Shown in pieces: positions 1 to 5,459 of a stretch of DNA of 7,165 nt. The DNA is from an uncultured Clostridia bacterium. GTDB lineage: Bacteria > Bacillota > Clostridia > Christensenellales > Aristaeellaceae. Under the pieces are notes generated by a model. The model saw only the letters and a list, made by a program, of their open reading frames with translations, was not told where the DNA came from and searched no databases. How positions within the stretch are numbered: the stretch's first letter is position 1; the number at the start of each line of letters is the position of its first letter. Both the position numbers and the translations under genes were made by a program. The stretch spans positions 1 through 7,165 of the forward strand of contig CAKTYE010000097.1 of assembly GCA_934631985.1 (NCBI GenBank), given 5' to 3'.

Positions 1-843
1 CTTTACATCATTCTTTTCCACTATATCCCCATGTACGGCGTGACCTACGCCTTCCGGGAATACAACCCGGTGCTGGGGCCGGGGGAATGGGTGGGGCTGG
101 AAATCTTCCGCAAGCTCTTTTCCCGTGTGGCTTTCCAACGGGCGTTTGCCAATAACGTGCTGATCTCGGTGCTGAAGCTGGTGTGCGGCTTCCCGGTGCC
201 GATCATCCTTTCACTGATGATCAACGAGATTTACAGCCGCCGCGCCAAAAAGGTGGTGCAGACGGCGATTATCCTGCCCAACTTTATTTCGTGGTTTATC
301 ATCAGCGGTCTGCTGTTCGCCATGTTCAATGTGACCAGCGGCGCGTTCCCCGGCCTGATCCGCGCCTTGAACTCCAACGCGGTGGTTACGAATATCCTTT
401 CCGATAAGGAAACTATCCGCGCGGTGGTCATTGTCTCCTATGTGTGGCAGGCCTCCGGCATGGGTACCATCGTGTATCTGGCAGCCATCACCGGCATCGA
501 CGCGGAACTGTACGAGGCGGCGATGATTGACGGTGCAGGCAAGTGGAAGCAGATGTGGCACATTACCTTGGCGACGCTGAAGCCCACCATCATCGTGCTG
601 TTCATCTTCCGCGTGGGCGGCGTGATGAACGCAGGCTTCGACCAGATCTACGCCCTGTCGAACCCGCTGGTGGTCTCCAAAATCGACATCATTGATACTT
701 ACGTTTACAGGATCGGTATCGAGCAGGCCAAGTTTGCCGAGGCAACGGCGGCGGGTCTTGCCAAGTCGCTGATCGGTCTGGTGCTGGTGCTGACCACCAA
801 CGCGATTGCGAAAAAGGTCGATCCGGCCAGCGGCATCATGTAA
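1..843 (+). CDS. ABC sugar transporter permease, LplB-type (5' partial)
   Basis: Inner-membrane subunit of an ABC importer for oligosaccharides (binding-protein-dependent transport permease, MalF/LplB side). The reading frame is open from base 1, so the true start is upstream; the ATG at 31 is internal, because the residues before it (LYIILFHYIP) continue the first membrane helix and match the family's usual HYIPMYG block. The visible 280 residues show about six hydrophobic segments (near residues 1-18, 51-75, 87-115, 139-168, 197-220 and 252-272). The cytoplasmic EAA loop, which docks the ATPase, is clear: EAAMIDGAG at residues 172-180, followed by an I-x-x-x-x-LKP stretch. The family is usually around 300 residues, so only a short N-terminal part is missing. 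The stop lies 18 bases before the next permease gene, so the two are surely cotranscribed and form a heterodimer. The substrate cannot be deduced from the permease. Family assignment is confident. Confidence 0.93.
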   Translation, partial: LYIILFHYIPMYGVTYAFREYNPVLGPGEWVGLEIFRKLFSRVAFQRAFANNVLISVLKLVCGFPVPIILSLMINEIYSRRAKKVVQTAIILPNFISWFIISGLLFAMFNVTSGAFPGLIRALNSNAVVTNILSDKETIRAVVIVSYVWQASGMGTIVYLAAITGIDAELYEAAMIDGAGKWKQMWHITLATLKPTIIVLFIFRVGGVMNAGFDQIYALSNPLVVSKIDIIDTYVYRIGIEQAKFAEATAAGLAKSLIGLVLVLTTNAIAKKVDPASGIM

Positions 844-844
844 G

Positions 845-854
845 AAAGGGGGAG
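845..854 (+). promoter_or_regulatory. Ribosome binding site of second permease
   Basis: AAAGGGGGAG is a purine-rich Shine-Dalgarno-like run ending 7 bases before the ATG at 862. It begins right after the stop codon of the preceding permease, which supports both this start and translation from one shared message. Confidence 0.7.
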
Positions 855-861
855 AACGATC

Positions 862-1770
862 ATGGCACGCAACTCCAACGCGATCCGCCGCACTCGCGGC
901 GAGCGTATCGGCCATCGCATCATCTGCATTGTGCTGGGGCTTTTCGCCCTGTCCACGGTCTATCCGGCATGGCATGTGCTGATGTATTCCATCAGCGATT
1001 CCAAGCAGGCCATGTCCGGCGGCTTCTTCTTCTGGCCCCGAGGCTTCAGCCTGAAAAGCTATGAGCTGGTGTTCAAGACCAACCAGATCTGGGTGGCCTA
1101 CCGCAACTCGCTGCTGGTGATGCTCTGCGGCACGCTGCTCAGCGTGGCCCTTTCGGCGCTGACGGCCTATCCGCTATCCCGCAAGCGCCTGCATGGACGG
1201 AATTTTTTCAGCATGGTCATTTTCTTCACTATGCTGTTTTCCGGCGGCATGATTCCGCTGTATTTGCAGGTCTCCCGGCTGGGGCTGCTGGATACCTTCT
1301 GGTCTATGGTGCTGCCCACCTGCATGAGCGCCTACAACATGTTCATCCTGCGCAACTTCATGCAGACCATTCCCGAAGCGCTGGAGGAAAGCGCACGGCT
1401 GGACGGCGCGAATGATTTCGTCATCATGACGCGCATCATCCTGCCCCTGTGCGCGCCCTCGCTGGCGGCCATTGCCATGTTTTATGGCGTGGGCTATTGG
1501 AACAACTACATGAACTGCCTGCTGTATACCAATTCGCCCAGTTTGCAGGTGCTGCCCCTGTACCTGCGCTCCGTCCTCAGCGGCGCGGCAGCTAACGCCA
1601 TCAGCGGCTCCGGCGACCTGAGCAAGATCGGTGAAGCGTCTAGTGTGCTGACGGAGGAGACCGTCAAGATGACCGTCGTCGCCGTCTCCATCATTCCCAT
1701 TTTGATTATGTATCCCTACTTGCAGCGCTTCTACACCAAGGGCATCACGGTGGGCGCTGTGAAGGGATAA
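862..1770 (+). CDS. ABC sugar transporter permease, LplC/YtcP-type
   Basis: Second inner-membrane subunit of the sugar ABC importer (MalG/CarB/LplC side), 302 residues, the normal full length for the family. About six membrane segments are visible, near residues 17-42, 80-105, 112-135, 145-167, 197-220 and 268-291. The EAA loop, contact point for the ATPase, reads EESARLDGAND at residues 175-185, followed by an IILPL stretch, with the first Ala of the motif replaced by Ser, a common variant in this family. The C-terminus (TEETVKMTVVAVSIIPILI, then PYLQRFYTKGITVGAVKG) is the standard LplC/YtcP ending. The start at 862 is supported by a purine-rich ribosome binding site. It lies 18 bases after the first permease and 42 bases before the binding-protein gene, so the three form one transporter operon. 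No nucleotide-binding subunit is encoded nearby; members of this family commonly borrow a shared ATPase. The transported sugar is unknown. Confidence 0.95.
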   Translation: MARNSNAIRRTRGERIGHRIICIVLGLFALSTVYPAWHVLMYSISDSKQAMSGGFFFWPRGFSLKSYELVFKTNQIWVAYRNSLLVMLCGTLLSVALSALTAYPLSRKRLHGRNFFSMVIFFTMLFSGGMIPLYLQVSRLGLLDTFWSMVLPTCMSAYNMFILRNFMQTIPEALEESARLDGANDFVIMTRIILPLCAPSLAAIAMFYGVGYWNNYMNCLLYTNSPSLQVLPLYLRSVLSGAAANAISGSGDLSKIGEASSVLTEETVKMTVVAVSIIPILIMYPYLQRFYTKGITVGAVKG

Positions 1771-1797
1771 CATAGAGAACGTAACCCCACATTCGAC

Positions 1798-1805
1798 AAG
1801 GAGGT
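1798..1805 (+). promoter_or_regulatory. Strong ribosome binding site of the solute-binding protein gene
   Basis: AAGGAGGT is a full consensus Shine-Dalgarno sequence, 7 bases before the ATG at 1813. It is the best match in the window, consistent with the binding protein being needed in excess over the permeases. It fixes the start codon. Confidence 0.85.
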
Positions 1806-1812
1806 AACCCGC

Positions 1813-3303
1813 ATGAAACGAATCCTGTCTCTGGTCCTTTCTCTTACGCTACTGCTGACGCTCTTTGCCCTGCCCACGGCGCAGGCCGAGGAGACCCCCA
1901 CGCTGACGATAATGCTCAGCGGCGACAACACGCCTTCGGAAAACAACGAGGTGCTGCAGGAACTGGAAAAGCGCCTGGGCGTGAAGCTGGTGGTGACCAT
2001 CGTTCCCGGCGGCGACTATGCGGCGAAGCTGAACGCGCTGGTCGCGTCTGGTTCCGAGCCTGACATCTACGCAGTGGATGACGCCACTACGCTGCTGAAC
2101 CTGCGCAGCGCGGGCCGTCTGTTGGATATGACGCCTTACCTGGCGGAATACGGCGCAGATATCACCGCTTACCTGGGCGACAGGATTAGCCTGCCCGTGG
2201 TCAACAATGAGGGCGGCGTGTACGCGCTGGTCTCCGAAGCTGGCCTGTACGTCCGCAACCTGACCATCCGCAAGGACTGGCTGGAGAAGGTCGGCCTGGA
2301 TGTGCCCACCGATCTGGAAAGCTACTACAACGTGCTGAAGGCCTTCACCTATGATGATCCCGACGGCAACAATGAAAAGGATACCTACGGTGTTGCCATC
2401 TGCATGGACGAGTCCGGCTTTGAGCATATCATGGGCGCGTTCGGCATTCCCTTCCGCTGGAAGGGGCTGGTGGAGCTGGAGGACGGCACCGTGACTACCG
2501 TCATGAAGCATCCCCGTTTCCTGGAAGCCATCAATTTCCTGCGCCGCCTGTATGCCGATGGTATCATGGATCCCGACTTCGCAACCCTGACGCTGATGCA
2601 GACCTTTGAGCGCCTGTGGCAGGGCAAGGTGGGCGTCATCGACTTCCAGGCGGTGGGCACCACCAACAACTGGTATCCGGGTCGCTACACCTTCGACGTG
2701 CCGGAAGATCCCGGCGACCTGTTCGCCTTTACGCACCTGAACGGTAATGGCGGCTACAAGCCCTATGCGAAGTATTCCCGTGCCAGCGCGGTCATCAACG
2801 CCAAGTGCGCGCATCCAGAGTTGGCGGTCAAGGTGCTGGACTACATCTACTACACCGAGGAAGGTCAGGAACTGACCTACATGGGCATCGAAGGTACGCA
2901 CTTCGAGTGGGTCGATAAGGACGCCGGCACCTACCGTCGCTTGGGCATCTACACCGATGACGTGGTGCATCGTGCGGCTGGCGCATTCTGCTATAACAGC
3001 TTCGGCGGCTTTACCACCGAGAACGCCGAGACCCGCCTGATGAACAAGACTACCCGCGAGGCGCAGGCAGAAGAATGGCCTGTAGTGATCGATCATCCCG
3101 AATTTGCGCAGCCTCTGGAAGCCGCGCTGGAGTATGAGACCACCCTGGCTGAGATTGTCAAGGAGTGCGTCGCACAGCTGATCGTGACCACCGGCGATGT
3201 GGAAGCGGAATATCAGGAATTTGTGAGCCGCTGGGAGTCGGAGGGCGGCCTGGAACTGGAAGCCGAGGCCACTGAAACCTATAAGGCCATGAAAGCTGAA
3301 TAA
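1813..3303 (+). CDS. Extracellular sugar-binding protein of ABC importer, LplA-type
   Basis: Solute-binding protein (family 1, LplA/YtcQ-like) that captures an oligosaccharide outside the cell and delivers it to the permeases encoded just upstream. It has 496 residues, normal for the family. Residues 1-26 form a Sec signal peptide: MKR, a long Leu-rich core, then a signal peptidase I-type AQA site before Glu-Glu. There is no lipobox cysteine, unusual for a Gram-positive binding protein. Residues from about 30 give the usual first strand (PTLTIMLSGD), then an ELEKRLGVKL helix-strand and SGSEPDIYAVDD. An acidic loop DDPDGNNEKDTYG (181-193) resembles the Ca2+-binding DxDGN loop seen in many relatives. 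The C-terminus (LIVTTGDVEAEYQEFVSRW, then GLELEAEATETYKAM) is the typical family ending. The start is fixed by a full AAGGAGGT ribosome binding site. A strong stem-loop follows 21 bases after the stop. Binding specificity cannot be read from the sequence. Confidence 0.94.
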   Translation: MKRILSLVLSLTLLLTLFALPTAQAEETPTLTIMLSGDNTPSENNEVLQELEKRLGVKLVVTIVPGGDYAAKLNALVASGSEPDIYAVDDATTLLNLRSAGRLLDMTPYLAEYGADITAYLGDRISLPVVNNEGGVYALVSEAGLYVRNLTIRKDWLEKVGLDVPTDLESYYNVLKAFTYDDPDGNNEKDTYGVAICMDESGFEHIMGAFGIPFRWKGLVELEDGTVTTVMKHPRFLEAINFLRRLYADGIMDPDFATLTLMQTFERLWQGKVGVIDFQAVGTTNNWYPGRYTFDVPEDPGDLFAFTHLNGNGGYKPYAKYSRASAVINAKCAHPELAVKVLDYIYYTEEGQELTYMGIEGTHFEWVDKDAGTYRRLGIYTDDVVHRAAGAFCYNSFGGFTTENAETRLMNKTTREAQAEEWPVVIDHPEFAQPLEAALEYETTLAEIVKECVAQLIVTTGDVEAEYQEFVSRWESEGGLELEAEATETYKAMKAE

Positions 3304-3324
3304 CTGACGCGAGAAGGAGAACCA

Positions 3325-3360
3325 GGGCGCGTCCGAACGTTCGGGCGTTCGGACGCGCCC
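3325..3360 (+). terminator. Intercistronic GC-rich stem-loop, weak terminator or mRNA-stabilising hairpin
   Basis: Bases 3325-3339 (GGGCGCGTCCGAACG) and 3346-3360 (CGTTCGGACGCGCCC) are perfect reverse complements: a 15-bp stem with a 6-base loop, TTCGGG. What follows is ATTCTATGC, only a weak U-tract (4 U in 7), then a run of seven A. A strong intrinsic terminator would be expected to have more U. Because the next gene begins only 42 bases after the hairpin on the same strand and no promoter is seen between, it more likely lets part of transcription through, or protects the 3' end of the transporter message so that importer and enzymes are made at different levels. The loop side also carries the smaller palindrome CCGAACGTTCGG (3333-3344), so a protein-binding site is a less likely alternative. 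The structure is certain; its role is inferred. Confidence 0.7.
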
Positions 3361-3392
3361 ATTCTATGCAAAAAAAGATGTGCGAAAGCATC

Positions 3393-3399
3393 GGAGGAG
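3393..3399 (+). promoter_or_regulatory. Ribosome binding site of the GH50-like enzyme gene
   Basis: GGAGGAG lies just before the ATG at 3403; the core GGAGG leaves 5 bases. No other ATG, GTG or TTG occurs in this frame between the upstream stop at 3301 and 3403, so this site and start are the only convincing pair. Confidence 0.75.
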
Positions 3400-3402
3400 A
3401 AC

Positions 3403-5430
3403 ATGGCGAGCTATACTTGGTTTGAAGGCGAAAAGTCCTTTGTTGCACCCGGCGCCAAGCCCCGGCATGGGGATCCCGCGCTGACACTTGCATTTGACCG
3501 CCCTGCGCAGCTTCCGTGGCATGAACGGTTGTGGTTGTGCATAGAGGTGGAGGTCGACCAGTTCTCCGATGCGACGGTGATCGCCCGCTGCATTGGCAAA
3601 ACGCCGGAAGAGTACATCGATCTGGGCTATCAGATCCTGCCTAATCTGCCGGTGACCTTCCGGGTGCGGCTGGACGAGTGCTGGTCCAAGCGGCACTTTC
3701 TGCCGGTGTTCCCGGGGGCGTTTAAGGGACACTGCAACGGCCTGCCGCTGGATCCCGCGCGGGTGGAGCGCATTGAGGTGCTGGTGCGTCCCGGCAAGGA
3801 TTTCAAGGGCGCGAAGCTGCTCAAGCTCTATGTTTCGGAGGAGGAGCCAGGGGGGCTGCATCCGGCGCAGCCGCTGGTGGACAGCCTGGGCCAGTGGAAG
3901 GAGCAGGAATGGCCCACCAAGACCCACTCCTTTGACGAGATGGCGTCGCGCCTGCGGGCAGAGCTTGCAGAAGCCCAGGCGGAAAGGCCGAACCCGCGGG
4001 GCTGGTCGCCCTACGGCGGTTATCTGCAAAAGCGGTTTGAGGCTACGGGCTGGTTCCGCACCCAGCATGACGGAGAGCGCTGGTGGCTGGTCGATCCGGC
4101 GGGCTATGCGTTCTTCTCCCACGGAGTGTGCTACGGCACGCGCATGGGTGAGTTCGGCTGGTATAGCGGCATGGAGGGCTTCTATGAAGGCATGCCGACC
4201 CCGGACGATCCTAAGTTTGCAGGCGCGTTTACGCACCCGGGACTGATTGCGGAATACGTCAAGCGCCACGGCGTGACATCGCGCAGCAACGAATGGATGA
4301 TCAACCCTGCGCGGGTGAACATGATGCGGGTGTTTGGCGACAACTGGTGGGAGGCCTGGCGGCAGATCGCGACCCACCGCTTCCATCAGTGGGGGCTGAA
4401 CACCACGGGCATCGGCATTGTGAACTTCACGGACGAGCGGGCCGAGGATTTCCTGCGGCTTTCGAAGCTACCCTACGCGGTGACGCTGAAGCGCTTCCCG
4501 GTGACGAGTCACTTCATCTTCCGCGACTTCCCAGATGTATTTTCTGAGGAGTATGCGAAAAACAGCGAGACCTTTGCCCGCAACGAGCTGGCCCCGCTGG
4601 CGAAGGACCCGTACCTTATCGGCTACTTCCTGCACAACGAGCCGGAGTGGATGTTCCAGGCAGACTGCTGCGTGGCGCATGAGCTGATGGTGAAGGAGGA
4701 GCCGCTGGAAAGCCGCCGTCACATGCAGGGCTGGCTGAAGCAGCGTTACGCTACGGTGGAGGCGCTGAGCGCGGCATGGGGGCTGAGTCTGACGGAATGG
4801 GACGACCTGCTGCGTCCCGTCAGCCGCACGGCGTGGCAGCCCACAGAGCAGGCCTGGACGGAGATGAAGGCCTATGAGCAGGAACTGATCATGGCCTTCG
4901 GCAAGGTGCCGCTGGAGGCCTGCCGCAGGGTAGACCCGAACCATCTGTGTCTGGGTCTGCGCCATGGCGGCTTCTCCGACAAGGTGATTGCCGGCAGCGC
5001 CATCTTCGATGTGTTCTCCTTCAACTGCTACAAGACCTCATGCAGGGAGATGCTGGAACGCACACGCTGCGCCAACAAGCCCGTGCTGATCGGCGAATGG
5101 CACTTCGGGGGTCAGGAGATCGGGCTGATGCGCACGGCCCTGCTCAGCTGCGTGACGCAGCAGGAGCGCGGCAAGGCCTACCGCCGCTACATTGAGGAGG
5201 CTGCGGCCTGCCCCTGGTGCGTGGGCGCACATTATTTCGAATACAACGACCAGAGCCTGCTGGGTCGCTTTGACGGCGAGCATATGGCCCACGGCCTGAT
5301 CGACGTGACCAACCGTCCCTACCCGCTGGTGAAGGATATTGCCCAGGCCAGCGATGAGCTGTACGATGTTCTGTGCGGCAAGCAGGCACCCTATCAGACG
5401 GAACTTGCCATGGTGGAGCCGCATTGGTAA
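3403..5430 (+). CDS. Cytoplasmic clan GH-A glycoside hydrolase, GH50 (agarase)-like
   Basis: Predicted retaining glycosidase of 675 residues acting in the cytoplasm, as there is no signal peptide. Residues 1-150 look like a beta-sandwich, CBM-like domain; a charged helical linker follows (about 180-200), then the catalytic TIM barrel from about 215, opening with WWLVDPAGYAFFSHGV (227-242). The clan GH-A acid/base pair is visible as HNEP (N412, E413) and the probable nucleophile as IGEWHFGG (E565), 152 residues apart. Other GH50-like blocks are RFHQWGLNTTGIG, DPNHLCLGLR and the C-terminal stretch QQERGKAYRRY, then VGAHYFEYNDQSLLGRFDGE, GLIDVTNRPYP. Characterised GH50 enzymes are beta-agarases releasing small agaro-oligosaccharides; this protein is divergent, so a beta-galactosidase or another beta-glycan activity is equally open. 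It follows the transporter genes after a 99-base gap with a hairpin, and precedes the DUF6259 gene by 29 bases. The likely job is to cut the imported sugar. Fold and catalytic residues are confident; substrate is not. Confidence 0.82.
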   Translation: MASYTWFEGEKSFVAPGAKPRHGDPALTLAFDRPAQLPWHERLWLCIEVEVDQFSDATVIARCIGKTPEEYIDLGYQILPNLPVTFRVRLDECWSKRHFLPVFPGAFKGHCNGLPLDPARVERIEVLVRPGKDFKGAKLLKLYVSEEEPGGLHPAQPLVDSLGQWKEQEWPTKTHSFDEMASRLRAELAEAQAERPNPRGWSPYGGYLQKRFEATGWFRTQHDGERWWLVDPAGYAFFSHGVCYGTRMGEFGWYSGMEGFYEGMPTPDDPKFAGAFTHPGLIAEYVKRHGVTSRSNEWMINPARVNMMRVFGDNWWEAWRQIATHRFHQWGLNTTGIGIVNFTDERAEDFLRLSKLPYAVTLKRFPVTSHFIFRDFPDVFSEEYAKNSETFARNELAPLAKDPYLIGYFLHNEPEWMFQADCCVAHELMVKEEPLESRRHMQGWLKQRYATVEALSAAWGLSLTEWDDLLRPVSRTAWQPTEQAWTEMKAYEQELIMAFGKVPLEACRRVDPNHLCLGLRHGGFSDKVIAGSAIFDVFSFNCYKTSCREMLERTRCANKPVLIGEWHFGGQEIGLMRTALLSCVTQQERGKAYRRYIEEAAACPWCVGAHYFEYNDQSLLGRFDGEHMAHGLIDVTNRPYPLVKDIAQASDELYDVLCGKQAPYQTELAMVEPHW

Positions 5431-5442
5431 AGGACAAGCGAT

Positions 5443-5450
5443 AGGAGAGG
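5443..5450 (+). promoter_or_regulatory. Ribosome binding site of the DUF6259-type gene
   Basis: AGGAGAGG ends 9 bases before the ATG at 5460 and lies in the 29-base gap after the GH50-like gene. It supports the 5460 start over the in-frame ATGs further in (for example the Met at codon 12). Confidence 0.7.
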
Positions 5451-5459
5451 AAAAGCAAA

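Noticed and set aside
1849..3096. 415-codon open frame on the minus strand
   Set aside because: It is the antisense shadow of the binding-protein gene, with low-complexity His/Gln/Val-rich content and no family resemblance.
3349..3370. Promoter-like TTCGGA and TATGCA boxes before the enzyme gene
   Set aside because: The spacing is only 10 bases, far from the usual 17, and the first box is part of the hairpin stem.
3301..3405. Binding protein and GH50-like gene in the same frame, separated by a single stop codon with no other stop in the 99-base gap
   Set aside because: A readthrough fusion would carry the enzyme out through the signal peptide, but the enzyme has its own good ribosome binding site and no stop-readthrough context is seen. 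A stop-free run of 33 codons is common in GC-rich sequence.
3364..4386. 340-codon open frame on the minus strand
   Set aside because: It mirrors the N-terminal half of the GH50-like gene and reads as Arg/His/Pro-rich shadow translation.
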